Origin: Antedon mediterranea
Taxonomy: Eukaryota > Echinodermata > Crinoidea > Comatulida > Antedonidae
Reading direction: 5' to 3'
Assembly: GCF_964355755.1 (NCBI RefSeq)
Contig: NC_092673.1
Location: forward strand, 17,613,001-17,677,000
Length of the DNA: 64,000 nt
Below are positions 12,640 through 23,519 of the stretch, one piece after another. How positions within the stretch are numbered: position 1 is the first letter of the stretch; each line of letters starts with the position of its first letter. Below the pieces are notes generated by a model. It worked only from the letters and a program-made list of their open reading frames with translations, had not been told where the DNA came from and did no database searches. Both the position numbers and the translations under genes were made by a program.

Positions 12640-13570
12640 AGAGATTGTAGTGTTGTACAATGAAATCTGTGGTGTTTAATAATTGGAATAATTAGTCATT
12701 GCATTATCTTTATTATCATTGTTGAACATTGAAATACAATGCTTAAATTTTAAATCTCTAAGATTATCTGATAACAAATTGTGTAGCAGGAACTCAATAG
12801 AATAATTATATAAATTTAATAGTTAGTTTTCTGTATAAATGCACTTATATTGAACTTGTTATAATTATCAACATAATTGGTTCCTTTTAACTAATTGTAT
12901 TCATTAATCATTGCATTATCTTTGTTGAACATTGAAATACAATAGTTATATTAAATCTCTAGTTAAGATTTTTGATAACAAATTGTGTAGTAGCAGAAAC
13001 TCAATAAATAGATTACCCGGGCGTTTATTCAGGGGAGGCATTTTTTTTTTTTTTATGTAATTTGGTAATGTGTATAATCAAATAAATACCCCAGATATGA
13101 AAAAATACAATATAATTTATATAAAAAACTGATAAACTACACTAAAAATTGTATAAAAATGCTCAGTAAATTGTAGATCATGTCAATCATTGAATTCTAC
13201 TGCAAATATAAATGTGTTGTAGAACAATATTGTATATATAATGCATGCGGCGGGCGTTTATTCAAGAAAATAAATACCACAGGGCATTTATTCAAAATTA
13301 TGTTCTATTATATGTTTATTTAAAGCATGGCATATATTGGAATAAATAAATTAGTTAGTTTTCTGTATAAATGCACTTATTATATTGAACTTGTTATAAA
13401 TGGTCACATCAGTGTCACATTATCAATTTCATATCTCATAAATTTTTACTAATTGGATTCATTAGTCATTGCATTATCTTTATTATCTTTGTTGAACATT
13501 GAAATACAATGCTTAAATTAAATCTCTAAGATTATCTGATAACAAATTGTGTAACAGGAACTAAATTTCC
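12640..13570 (+). repeat. Dispersed repeat family, three local copies
   Basis: Copies lie at about 12640-12850, 12890-13015 and 13440-13570. They share ATTATCTTTGTTGAACATTG, AAATACAAT, TAAATCTCTA, GATAACAAATTGTGTA and CAGGAACTCAAT(A). A related copy sits at about 28500-28850 and fragments at 11530-11700. Between the second and third copies, the words GGGCGTTTATTCA and GGGCATTTATTCA occur three times (about 13019, 13253 and 13278). No coding role. Confidence 0.65.
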
Positions 13571-13680
13571 TGATACACAAATAATTGTTTTATTAGTTAA
13601 TGTTGATAATGTGACACTAATGTGACCATTTATAATGATAACAAGTTCATATAAGTGCATTTATGCAGAAAACTATCTGA
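13355..13680. repeat. Inverted repeat, ~80-bp arms
   Basis: The left arm (about 13355-13435) and right arm (about 13597-13680) are near-complementary; shared words are GTTTTCTGTATAAATGCACTT, GAACTTGTTAT and AATGGTCACAT. One arm belongs to the dispersed family of 12640-13570, so this may be two opposed copies rather than one element. Confidence 0.65.
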
Positions 13681-13734
13681 TACATTTGAATAATGAGGGT
13701 TTGTTGAAGTAAACTGACAGATACTGCGATATAA

Positions 13735-13937
13735 TATAATTTTGTATTTAAACAGAAGATAAAGTAAATATCACCTGATTGTTTTACAACAGGAATAAGA
13801 CTATAAATGTTTGGTTTGGTGTTTTGATGTAGTACTGCAATATCAGACTGCTAGACCAGTGGATGGAAGAATCTTGAAATCCATAGCCGACAATTGTAAT
13901 TTTGTGGTTACCAACAACTTTTTATAAATTCACTTGT
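13735..13937 (+). promoter_or_regulatory. Conserved upstream region and candidate 5' UTR exon of ankyrin gene A
   Basis: Bases 13735-13822 match 36470-36559 upstream of the paralogous gene B (GTATTTAAACAGAAGATAAA, then ATCACCTGATTGTTT, then ACTATAAATGTTTGGTT). Bases about 13855-13937 match about 41352-41426 (ACCAGTGGATGGA, then ACCAACAA, then a donor-like TGTGAGT). This is what a shared promoter and first non-coding exon would look like. The donor would be at 13938 and the acceptor near 14475. Transcription start and TATA box were not fixed. Confidence 0.4.
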
Positions 13938-14009
13938 GTGAGTTATATATTTTTTTTAAATTTCAGTAGATCCACCTGATTCCCAGTGCTGTATCTCCAC
14001 ATACTATCT

Positions 14010-14156
14010 ATTTCCGAAGTATCATAGGAATATTTGGTAATACAGCATCACATGTGGTGCCTGTATCGTGTAAGGACGTTAAGGGTTAGGTTACTCTAGA
14101 TACATGTGAAACACATGTGATGTTGTATTACAAAATATTCCTGATACTTCGGAAAT
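14010..14156. mobile_element. Hairpin MITE-like element, ~46-bp arms
   Basis: The left arm (14010-14056) begins ATTTCCGAAGTATCATAGGA. The right arm (14111-14156) is its complement with a two-base gap and two or three changes. It lies in the presumed first intron of gene A. No target duplication is obvious. Confidence 0.7.
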
Positions 14157-14475
14157 CGATACAGATACAGTACCGAGAATCGGCTTGTAGATTAGTGATG
14201 TTAATTCTTGTTACAACTATACATTATTTGGGCTGCTTTGTGAAATGCGTATTAGACTCAATACTCCAATATGCCTCTTCAAAGTTAGCTTGGATATTGC
14301 TATTACTAGATGTATGTTGATATAATGTATTAATCCTCAACAAGTAAACAAAAGCTGTTGAGTGATAATGTGTTTGTGTATGTCATGATCTACTGTATAA
14401 ACACTTTTTAACAGGCCTACGCAGTTAGTTAAAATATACTGTTTAAATCTAAATGCCCTAAAAAAATTATTTCAG

Positions 14476-14580
14476 TTAGATATTTTAACAGGAGAGATTT
14501 AATGTTTACTATTTTTATTTTAAGAGAGGCATAATTGACTTGATTGGTAAATGAAGACGGTGTATTTTTAAAATGGAGAG
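14476..14580 (+). CDS. Gene A exon 2: 5' UTR plus start codon (MER)
   Basis: The coding part is only 14573-14580 (ATGGAGAG, then GTATGG donor): Met-Glu and the first two bases of an Arg codon completed by the next exon. The bases before ATG match the gene B start exon (GGTAAATGAA..., TGTATTTTTAAAATG against TTTATTTTTGAAATG). The 5' exon boundary at 14476 follows TTATTTCAG and is tentative. A short upstream ATG (14502 region) opens a ten-codon frame that stops before the start. Confidence 0.65.
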
Positions 14581-17500
14581 GTATGGTTTTTCAAATTTAT
14601 TTAAAATACGAATAAACTAACTTTCAATTATTTGTTGATATTTATTTTACTTTTTTAAATTTCATTTTTATGGCGCTTTTAACAAAGTGTCAACAAAAAA
14701 ATATATATCAAAAGACCATAGAGATGTATTGTCCTCAAAAAACATGACAAAATGAAGATTAATTAAATCAGACTTTGAATAGGTTATTTTGTAGTTTTAA
14801 TAAAGTAAATCTCTTCCATAGAAAAGAAAAACAAACAAAAAAATGTTTTCACTTACAAAATAAATGGTTAAATTTAACTAAAAACCTATTGGCTGGCTGC
14901 CAGCCAATTTGACTGTTTTTTGGTTTAAATTACAGTTGTTTCAGGTAAATAATGTTTTTTTCTATTCAATTGTGGATAACTATTATGTGACAATAAAATG
15001 GCGTATTCAACAAAAAAATGTTTAGAATTATTTTTTCAGGGGGACAATACATCTTTAAGTATGAAAAAAATTCAAATTTAAACATGCAATCAGGCCTGTC
15101 ATGAACACTGACATCATCTGGCATTCATTTGGTCATCTCACTTTCTAGATCTTAAGAGATCTTAAGTTGACTTTTTGAAAGTGTAAAGTTAGGTTGACTT
15201 ACAGTAAAGGGCAATTTGTATATTATTTCAATATGGAAATAGGTAATTCCAAACCTTTTAGGATAATATTGAAGTTTATAACTTTCATTTTGACAGGAAC
15301 AATTTAGAACAAGCTTTGGTCAGGAATGATTTGGAAACAGTTGAACGACTTTGTAGGACGCAACCAGATCTTGTGAAAACTATCGATGAGGTATAACTAA
15401 ATATAATCAGACTTTAAATAGGCAAATTGGCAGTTTTAATAAGTTATTCACTTCCGTAGAAAAAAAAATTATTTCTCTTCACTAAAAACCATTGTCTGAT
15501 GGACAATTTGACGATTTGTTACTTAATTAAATTACAGTTTTAATTTTTTTTATGATCCAATTTTGGTCAAAGTGATCTGAACATTCTTTTAAATACAATT
15601 TTATGAAATATATATTTTATTGATGTTCAATTCATTTTCCCTCTTTCCTTTTCTATATTAAAAAAATTGTATTTAAAGATGTATTGTCCCCCTGAAAAAA
15701 ATTATTATTAAAACTTTTTTGTTGAATATGTCATTTTAATGTCACATAATAGTTATCCACTTTGACCAAAAATTAGATTTAAAAAAAATATATTTACCTG
15801 AAATAACTGTAATTTAAAGCAAAATATAGTCAAATTGGCGGCCAGCCAATGGATTTTTGGTTGAATTTAACCATTTATTTTGTCATTTTATTTAATTTTT
15901 TTTTTCTACGGAAGTGATTAACTTGATTAAAACTACAAAATAACCTATTCAAGTCTGATCTAATTAATCTTCATTTTTCATGTTTTCATGTTTCTAAACT
16001 TTACTTAAAATGACCTCAGTGATAATAACTGATAATTTATCAATAAAGATGACAATTAAGATCATTTACTACAGAGTGCATTATTTAATAATTGTTGTAT
16101 TTACAGAAATCCAATTTCACACAATGTCTGTTTATGATTATGATTCCTTTACAGGATGGAAACACTCCACTGTATGTATATTTGTGTGATGACCTAATTA
16201 ACCCTACTTTAGCAATCGTAAATTGTCTCTTAAATCATGGTGCATCAACAACATTGCAAAATAAGGTAATTTACATAGATTTTCGTGAACCATTCTATTT
16301 TTTATTTCAATAATGACGATTAGAATTAGAATTGTTTACTAAATTACTGTATTTAGCAGTAATTGTTACTATGTTGACAGAATAAACATCATCTCTGTTG
16401 TCAGTATTAATTATAAACTTCATGATTATGATTCCTTTACAGGATGGAAACACTCCACTGCATGTATATCTGAGTGGTGATAGACAAATACAACCTACTT
16501 TAGAAATAGTGGCATCCCTTGTTGCATCAGCAACATTACAAAATAAGGCAATTTATTTTCTTTGAATAATGACAAGATTATTTGTTACATTGTTTAGCTG
16601 TAATGGTTGCAATAATTTCCATTGACAGAAAACCAATTACACATTTGTAATGTAAACTCTAAACTCTTTACTATATTTTATGTTTATTTTTATATACCTC
16701 TTTATCAACTCAAACCTATGATACTGTACCTTTAATACAGTACCTATATTACCATGTTGGTAATGATTTTTCTTTTATGTTTTTGCAAATAGTTTAAGAA
16801 CCTGTATCCGTCATATAATGTATTATTTTGATGTATTATGTTAAATTGGATGCACCACTTCTGTGTGTGCCACCGATGCAAAGGTGTCATTTCCTAATAA
16901 ATTATTATTATTTTTTTTCATTTTTTTCATTTATCTTTTTTATTTCGGAATATCATGGTGACATAATATAAAATCCATAGCAAAAGAGAGAAAAAAAAAT
17001 CTTAATCTAACAGCTCATAGAACAAAAACAAAGATATGTAAATAAATAAAGTCAATGCAACAAAGCATTCCATTGTATGTGCATTCTTGACACATTAAGA
17101 ACGTGGCGATTAATGGCCATGATCAACGAATTACTACTTGCGTTCACACGATTTTTAAAACTAAAAACAGATTTTCTAATGAACTCATCAAAGGATGGGA
17201 CGTCATTTAAGACAAACATCATGCTTGCACTACAATGTCTAGGCTGCTTCAGCAGCAGACGTAAGGCATTGTTATAACATACTTTCAGTGATCTCAGAGT
17301 GCTCTTATTATATCTACACCATAAGGTTGAACAGTACATGCTGACACAGTAACTCTTAAATAGATAACATTTAGTCTTAGTAGAACATTTTCCAAACTTT
17401 CTATTTAGATAGTTGGCCCTAATGCAAATAGATCGATATTGACGTTTGATGTCACCTTCATCACTCAGGTTATTACTGATCACATGACCAAGATAGGTTA

Positions 17501-20500
17501 TTGAATTATCAACGATTAGAGGTGCCCCATTTAAGGTAATATGTGGAACACCTTTGAGGTTGCGGACTTTCGGGCAAAATAGCAAGCATTTGGATTTGGT
17601 TTCATTAAAAGTAATATCTTGGTCACTAGCAAAACCTTTACAGAGTCCAATTAGGCTTTGTAAGCCAGTCACTAACGGAGCCAAAAGGACCAAGTCATCA
17701 GCAAAGCTTAGGCAATTCAGTTTAAGACTGTTAATTTCACAACCTTCTTTTGACTTAGTCAGTTCAACAGTTAACGGATCAGTGTACACATTGTAAAGTA
17801 GAGGGGACATAACGCCTCCCTGGCGAACCCCATTACGAACAGTGAAAGAATCGGAAACGGAACTTCCCCACCTGACAACAAATTCCTGGTTCCTATACCA
17901 TGACCTCAGTATCTTAACTACAGGTGAAGGGGTACCCCTGTCAATTAGGGTCTTGAAAAGTGTCCAGTGGTTCACTTTATCAAAGGCTTTGCTAGCGTCC
18001 AAGAAACAGCAATAAACTGGGCTACCATGATTGTTGTAATGCTCGATAATCTGTTTAAGAGCAAATATACACAATTCGGTTGAGTGACCAGATTTGAAGG
18101 CAAACTGGTTGTCATGGGAGTCCAGTGAATTACCACAATGTTGTATCATTACAGACTCTAGAAGTTTAGAAGCTACACATGCCAAAGCTATTGCTATTAT
18201 TATTATTATTATTACATAAAAGCTATTATTAGTATTTATAAACCTCATATATTATGATTCTTTTACAGGATGGGAACACTCCATTACATGTATATCTGAG
18301 TGATGGATTCAATCATACCTTAGAAATAGTGACTTGTCTTGTACAGCACAGTACATCAACCACATTGCAAAATAAGGTACTTTAAAATTGCTAATGTAGG
18401 CTAACATTCTTTATCTACTGCAGTAAACCCTTATATTTTTCTTTTATATCAACAATGACAATTTACGATTACTACATAATTTAGCAGTAATTGTTGCTAT
18501 AGTTTGTATTGATTTTTGATTTTTTGATTTTTTGTCTGTTTTCAGTATTTATAAACTTTATAATTATGATTTCTTTACAGGATGGGGACACTCCATTACA
18601 TGTATATCTGAGTGATGGATTTAATCATACCTTAGGAATAGTGACTTGTCTTGTACAGCAATGTACATCAGCAACCATGCAAAATAAGGTAATGTACAGA
18701 GATTTAGATCTGTTGTGGTAAACCAGTCTATTGTTTAAAAAATGACAATATTATTTACTAAATTACTTATCCAATAATTGTTGTATTTAAAGAGAAACAA
18801 TTTCGTTCGCTTACCCTCTAGGAGTTCACAAAAACATGACCACGACCCAGGAAATCAGAAACCCGGGTCAGACCTATGCATATTACATATGATTACTGAA
18901 TTAGACATTTCATGAGGGGTACCCAACTTATGTACAAAAACCAAAATATAGCGACCTGGGTAGTAAAGCTAGTTTTATTTTTTGGAAGTAACAGAGTTGA
19001 GATGGGTTACAGAAATGCTGTTTAGGACTGTTGTTATGACATCTTGATGACGTCGTAAGAATGTTAAAATGCAGGTTTTTCTTGAGCATAGTAAAATTAG
19101 CGATATTACAGAAAGTATGATTAGGGAAACAGAAACTATAATATTTGGCAGTGTATGAAATTTGAGCCTGCTACTGAGAATAAGTACGATGAGACGCGAA
19201 ATATCATTTATTAATAATTATATCTACTGACCACACACATCATAAGAATATAATTTTAGAAGTTTTGCAAATTGATAATGTGTTACCTAAAACATAAAAT
19301 AATAGACTTTATGGTACACAGGAGGGAAAGTCAATGCATCAATCACTGAGTGGTTATGTTATGTGCAATTTGAATGACTTGCACAATTTGAAATTGCTTA
19401 TTTTCTTAAGTATTTGATTATCAAAACACATCTTACATATTACAGATGTCTGTTATCAATATTTTAAAAGTCATGACTATGATTCTTTTACAGGATGGAA
19501 ACACTCCATTACATGTATATCTGAGTGGTAATTATGACCCTACCTTAGAAATGGTGACATGTCTCCTAAATCAGGATGCATCAACAACATTGCAAAATAA
19601 GGTAATTTATAGGAAATTGTCAGTGTAATAGGCTAACAATCTATATCTTCTACGGTAAACATTCTCTCCCCCCCCCCCACTCATTTTATCATAGGCCACA
19701 AGAAATTCTATTGTTTCTGATGTTATTCTATAATTTGTTAATGTTATACAATGTTAATTTTATGGTTCACATCTCATCAAAAGTTCTCTAAAATGTGTGG
19801 CAATTTTGATACCTTTTATACCCCCTTTGCTCATAGGGTGTACAATTTGTATATTTAATTCTCTGACACATATCATTATCTCTATGATTCATTGTACAAA
19901 ATTAAATAAATTATTGAGGTGCCCATACACCATATTTGTAGTGGGCCCTTTTAAGCCTCAGTTGAATTACACAATCAAAAATGGCAACTCCTGTGGCAGG
20001 CCATTGCTCAAATAAACTGGATATTTTGTGGAGAACATTTGATATAGTCCACAATATCAACTTTCAAAATGTTTACTGCTATTGCAAACAATTCACATAA
20101 TGTCTGTTGTCATTATTTATAAACTTTATGATTATAATTCCTTTCCAGGATGGAAACACTCCATTACATGTATATCTGGGTGATAGATATCACCCTACCT
20201 TAGAAATGGTGGCTTATCTGAAACAGCATGGTGCACCAGTAACATTGCAAAATAAGGTAATGTAAAAAGAATTGTCAGGACAATCAGCTGCGGAAACATT
20301 TTTTTTGTTTCGTTGTTTATCAATAATGGCAATTATTATTATATTATTTAGATTTACATATGTGAACTTTATTCAATCAATCGTACATTTGTTTAGGTGT
20401 CTAGAAAACTCAGATCTCGAATATACCTGAGTTTTCTAGATCTAGAAAACTCGGATATCTGACTTTTCTAGTTCCAAAATGGAGTTTTCTAGACACCCCA

Positions 20501-23500
20501 TTTTTTTGGTATTATAATGGTAAACATAATAAAGTGTATTTACAGTGATTTTTACAAAAAAAAAATTAATTATAAAATATATATAGTGATTATTTACAGT
20601 AATGATAATAATAAGAATGAATTTAATTATATTGACTATTATTTTTTTCGGTATTTATTTATAATGGTAACCATAATAACGTGTATTTACAGTGATTTTT
20701 ACTTTTAATAGAAATAGTAAATACTATTCTCGTCTAAATTTAATATTTTGTCCAACGCAGCCAATGATGCTCTATCAACCAATCACTAGACAGTAAATGT
20801 TTGAGCCATGATATGATACTGTATCAATTAAAAAATATTCTGATACTCATTTTTATAGGAAGGAAATACACCCATCTCTGTTTTGAAAAATAACAAGCAG
20901 ATACAGGACCCAGAAAAAAATGAAATTTTAAATTTTTTTGAAAGTAAGTGAAGTTTTAATTATCAAGATTTTGGGGTAAACCAATTTTCATTGCAAAGGA
21001 CAGATGTTCAATTTCTTTTTCCAATGCTTTGATAAACTGATTTTGAAAATGTTCTCATACTGATCATATGATGAGCTCTGTAAAGGTTGTGCATGTGTAA
21101 GGTATCCATGCATTGTGCTATTGAAAAACTCTTTAAACTTATAGAGAATCATTGTGAGGATGTATGTAATTTAATTATAATTTCTGAACCATGCCTTATG
21201 TAGATGTGAATGAATTATGCACATTTACAGGTTTGATAGTTTTCTTCTTTCATTAGCATTGACTATAATCACAAATGATACAGTCATTAAAAATACAATT
21301 CACGGGGTAGGGGTACAAAAACGGTTTTTAGAGTCAAAGTAATATTGATGGATAATATGGTGCATAATTAGCAAGCAAGGTGATTGTTTACAACTGGAAA
21401 TGTTTTGTGATCGATTAGGAGCTACCTGTTTCAGAGCATAGATTTCATTTTTATGAGTTATTATAGGGGTCAAAAGGCTAATGATGACCTCTCAATAATT
21501 TATTTTGGGATCAATTGCTTACCCTGACCAACCTGTTTCTGTGTATAATCATCAATGCACTATGACGAAGAAGAATGTCCAGAATCCAACTACAAAACCA
21601 ACATAAGGTATATTAGGGACTTTTAGATTTGAGTGAACGTGAACTAAATCCACGTGCGTCCACATGGGTCGTAGTCGACTGTTACTCGTCGACAGATATA
21701 TGAACGCAACCTTTTTTGACTCCGACCCCATGATCCTATTTTGGTAATTCTCGCGACCCAACATTGCGTATTTGAGCCACAGACCCCCCCCCCCCCCATG
21801 TTAAGTGACACCTACTGTATAGATGGCCGCAAATGGTACTCTTGCACGTAAAAATCCATATAAATGGCACCTCTAGTCCACTATAATAATAGTTGCTCGC
21901 AATTGGAAAAAGGATCGTATCCTACTTTTTCCGCCGGTAAAGACATTTGTGTTCAATGCTAACATCCCGAACCATAAAAAGTCCCCCTCCCCTGGCTAGG
22001 AACAACATCGCTATGAGTGTAATTTGAGAGGGACCTGTTTCTATTGAATGTTAATTGTAAATGTTCCCACCGCCGGTACATCAAAGGATGCACTTCAGTC
22101 AAGTTACACACTCATTGCAAACTACAGAACATAGTGTCATAGAACCAGTTGGTAGATTATTAAATCCACATCCTAATGGGGATTCCCCACTTGTATATTA
22201 GCAACAAACTATGCGTCAAAAGCGTCCATTGGCCCGTTGTCGATTCCCAATTGTGTGTACGCTACTCGCCTCAACATAGGGAAAAACTGTAGATATGTAA
22301 AATATAATTAGCCTTTGTAGATTCTACAAAACTGAGAACATTTCACATCTAGATCAGTTTATACTTGCTAAAAAGTTTCAGTATCTGAAACATTCACGAT
22401 CCATCAATTTGTTTTCGCGACTGAAACATTGGGTCTTGACCCATACTGTAGGTTGCGGAACGGCGGTTTAGATTAAGTGGACATTTATGTTGATTACATT
22501 AGCTGGCGATAATAACTACATAAGCTGAAAGGCAATTTTTGTTAATACATTAGCTGTTAACCATTTGCTGGTAGCTGGTGTTGATTTTGTATTCAAATAA
22601 TTATTATGATTATTGAGCTGTCGAAAAAAAATTAATAAATCCAATGTGCTTTATAAAAAATAATACTATAGAGTTCTTGCACTCGGGTATTAATAGAATA
22701 TTTCAAAAGTTGTAACTTGAAAGTTTTATACATTACTGTATGTGAATTGAATTGATATTCTACAGTGAGTGTACTGTATGTAAATGAGATTTCTAGCATA
22801 CTGTAAAACATGGAAAAGAAGCCCATAGGCTTTTTTAGGACTCCTGGATGGGCGTCTTTTTAAGATATATGATAATATGATCAGGATGATAATGACATAG
22901 AAGTTGGTGATATTGAGGATATTACTCAAAAATTTAGGATTTATAAAACAAAGAATATAATAACGTACCTTATTATTATAGGAATAAAATAATTAGAGTG
23001 AGTAGGTTTTTGTTGTTGTTGTTTCTAAAAGCTGATAATAGATATAGAAAATATTATTATATTATAATCATATTCAAATAATGATGATTATTAAACAATA
23101 CTTATAACAATGCTGAATTTATTACTTGAAATTTGAAAATGATTTTGTGGTTTTTCATGAATTTTTATTCATAAATCTTAAAACAGTAATTATGATAAGA
23201 ATGCTATCTACTGAATTTATTACAAGAAATTGGAAATGATTTTGTGGCGTTCCAGGAATTATACTGCAAACTTATTCAAATAATGATTATGATTTCAACA
23301 ATATTTATGATGCTATCTACTGAATTTATTACATTGGAAAATATTGTGGTGTTTTATGAATTTATATTCATTATTCATAATCTTAAAAAAACAATTACAA
23401 TTTCCACAATAATCATGATAACTGTTATACTAAATTGATTGATACTGTTTTTCATTCGTATAGATCTCTCAGAGGATGTTGAAGACTTAAGTCACAGACT

Positions 23501-23519
23501 TAGCCCAATGATGCAATAA
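14573..23519 (+). CDS. Ankyrin gene A, complete spliced gene of 10 coding exons (~296 aa)
   Basis: The coding exons are 14573-14580, 15297-15390, 16155-16265, 16443-16547, 18269-18376, 18581-18688, 19494-19601, 20149-20256, 20859-20943 and 23464-23519. Joined, they give one open frame of about 296 codons ending in TAA. The protein is a stand-alone ankyrin solenoid: N-cap (residues 1-34), six repeats (35-250), C-cap and tail (251-296). Ankyrin repeats bind other proteins. No signal peptide, membrane segment, kinase, death or NACHT domain is present, so it is probably intracellular; partner and function are unknown. Each repeat has the DGxTPLH turn signature but VYL instead of the usual LAA, and ends xxLQNK. 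The start exon is chosen because the same ATG-GA(G/A)-AG|GT arrangement occurs at gene B. All introns are GT-AG except the one after exon 4 (GC-AG). Expression is not shown by sequence. Confidence 0.8.
14724..15060 (+). mobile_element. MITE of the GATGTATTGTCC family, copy 1
   Basis: The ends are complementary: AGAGATGTATTGTCCTC on the left and GGGGGACAATACATCTTTAA on the right. It lies in the intron before the gene A cap exon. An inverted relative lies at 15674-16000 beyond the cap exon, and another relative at 27711-28259. The interior includes GGCTGGCTGCCAGCCAAT, which recurs in the 15674 copy. Confidence 0.7.
15297..15390 (+). CDS. Gene A exon 3: N-terminal ankyrin cap
   Basis: The exon follows TTTTGACAG and precedes GTATAA. 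It completes the Arg codon and then gives NNLEQALVRNDLE, TVERLCRTQ, PDLVKTIDE. The pattern (amphipathic helix, DLETVERL, then a second helix) is that of a first, polar-faced ankyrin repeat. Its gene B counterpart (45198-45294) is one codon longer and about two-thirds identical. Confidence 0.85.
15395..16000 (-). mobile_element. MITE fragments of the GATGTATTGTCC family
   Basis: About 15674-16000 reads inverted relative to copy 1: it starts AGATGTATTGTCCCCCTGAA and carries GGCGGCCAGCCAATGG, TTTCTACGGAAGTGATTAA and AATCTTCATTTTTCATG. About 15395-15570 holds a partial piece (AATCAGACTTTAAATAGG..., CACTTCCGTAGAAAAA). Together with copy 1 they flank the cap exon on both sides in opposite orientations. 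Confidence 0.6.
16155..16265 (+). CDS. Gene A exon 4: ankyrin repeat 1 (37 codons)
   Basis: Acceptor CTTTACAG, donor GTAATT. It reads DGNTPLYVYL, variable segment CDDLINP, then TLAIVNCLLNHGA, STTLQNK. TPLY replaces TPLH. Phase 0 at both ends. Confidence 0.85.
16443..16547 (+). CDS. Gene A exon 5: short ankyrin repeat 2 with a GC donor (35 codons)
   Basis: Acceptor CTTTACAG. It reads DGNTPLHVYL, SGDRQIQP, TLEIVASLVA, SATLQNK. The exon is followed by GCAATT instead of GTAATT, a GC-AG intron if used. The second helix lacks the Gln/Asn-His-Gly residues found in the other repeats. The frame is open and exon skipping would keep the frame, so the exon may be decaying or alternatively used. Confidence 0.65.
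16675..16915 (+). mobile_element. Possible 3' end of a plus-strand retroelement
   Basis: The bases end in TCCTAATAAATTATTATTATT, a simple-repeat tail like those of CR1-type LINEs, preceded by GTGTGTGCCACCGATGC. No ORF remains. The next LINE inserted into this ATT-rich tail. Confidence 0.35.
16916..18215 (-). mobile_element. Truncated LINE insertion, whole element
   Basis: The A-rich 3' tail is visible on the minus strand at about 16916-16950 (AAAAAAGATAAATGAAAAAA on the minus strand). Both ends abut ATT repeats, so the target was an ATT tract and the exact target duplication is masked. It lengthens the intron between repeat exons 2 and 3 of gene A to about 1.7 kb. Confidence 0.7.
17052..18200 (-). 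pseudogene. 5'-truncated LINE reverse transcriptase in a gene A intron
   Basis: The minus-strand frame is open to a stop at 17052 and carries the RT core: DASKAFDKVNHW (motif with catalytic Asp), NGVRQGGVMSPLLYNVY (motif B), FADDLVLLAP (catalytic F/YxDD), followed by a thumb/C-terminal region with SYCVSMYCSTLWC. No endonuclease domain is present, so the copy is truncated at its 5' side near 18200, where (ATT)n host sequence begins. The first 20 or so codons of the ORF (to 18248) are host intron read backwards. The RT itself has no frameshift, so the insertion is fairly young. The clade within non-LTR elements is not certain. It lies antisense to gene A. Confidence 0.85.
18269..18376 (+). CDS. 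Gene A exon 6: ankyrin repeat 3 (36 codons)
   Basis: Acceptor CTTTTACAG, donor GTACTT. It reads DGNTPLHVYL, SDGFNH, TLEIVTCLVQHST, STTLQNK. It is the closest relative of the next exon, with the same SDGFNH segment, so these two are the latest duplication in gene A. Confidence 0.87.
18581..18688 (+). CDS. Gene A exon 7: ankyrin repeat 4 (36 codons)
   Basis: Acceptor CTTTACAG, donor GTAATG. It reads DGDTPLHVYL, SDGFNH, TLGIVTCLVQQCT, SATMQNK. Phase 0 at both ends. Confidence 0.87.
18781..19440. other. Intron segment without counterpart in other units
   Basis: No ORF or inverted repeat of note was found. The usual intron words (TTAGCAGTAATTG, CAATTTCACATAATGTCTG) break off near 18795 and partly resume near 19440, so this looks like an inserted sequence of unknown type. 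Confidence 0.35.
19494..19601 (+). CDS. Gene A exon 8: ankyrin repeat 5 (36 codons)
   Basis: Acceptor TTTTACAG, donor GTAATT. It reads DGNTPLHVYL, SGNYDP, TLEMVTCLLNQDA, STTLQNK. Phase 0 at both ends. Confidence 0.87.
19640..20148. other. Gene A intron, no gene
   Basis: It contains a C10 tract at about 19669-19678 and unassigned AT-rich DNA, then the standard CATAATGTCTGTTGTCA... acceptor region. Confidence 0.4.
20149..20256 (+). CDS. Gene A exon 9: ankyrin repeat 6 (36 codons)
   Basis: Acceptor CTTTCCAG, donor GTAATG. It reads DGNTPLHVYL, GDRYHP, TLEMVAYLKQHGA, PVTLQNK. The second half (QHGAPVTLQNK) is closer to the gene B repeats than the other gene A exons are. Confidence 0.87.
20396..20497. 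mobile_element. 102-bp MITE with perfect 16-bp terminal inverted repeats
   Basis: Ends are GGTGTCTAGAAAACTC and its exact complement. The interior repeats the same word in a smaller palindrome (GAGTTTTCTAGATCTAGAAAACTC, shown here as two 12-bp halves that are exact complements). No target duplication is visible. Confidence 0.8.
20516..20706 (+). repeat. Short direct duplication
   Basis: About 20516-20557 and 20662-20703 share AATGGTAA(A/C)CATAATAA, GTGTATTTACAGTGATTTTTAC. No coding role. Confidence 0.6.
20859..20943 (+). CDS. Gene A exon 10: C-terminal ankyrin cap
   Basis: Acceptor TTTTTATAG, strong donor GTAAGTGA. It reads EGNTPISVLK, NNKQIQDPEK, NEILNFFE, then one base of the next codon. 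EGNTP keeps the repeat turn, while the hydrophobic HVYL/CLL core is replaced by polar residues, as in a closing cap. Phase changes from 0 to 1 here, ending the run of interchangeable exons. Confidence 0.8.
20944..23463. other. Last intron of gene A (2.5 kb), no gene
   Basis: It holds a C-run at 21783-21797, a dispersed repeat at 22490-22600 that is the inverse of 8035-8190, and AT-rich near-repeats at 23100-23345 (TACTGAATTTATTAC three times). Short ORFs on both strands show no domain. Confidence 0.45.
23464..23519 (+). CDS. Gene A exon 11: C-terminal tail and stop
   Basis: After GTATAG the exon completes an Asn codon and reads LSEDVEDLSHRLSPMMQ, then TAA at 23517-23519. The frame joins exactly to the phase-1 end of the previous exon, the main support for the call. 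The tail is acidic and helical in appearance. Confidence 0.75.

Noticed and set aside
17077-17796. Plus-strand ORFs of 66-80 codons
   Set aside because: They are antisense shadows of the LINE reverse transcriptase fragment.
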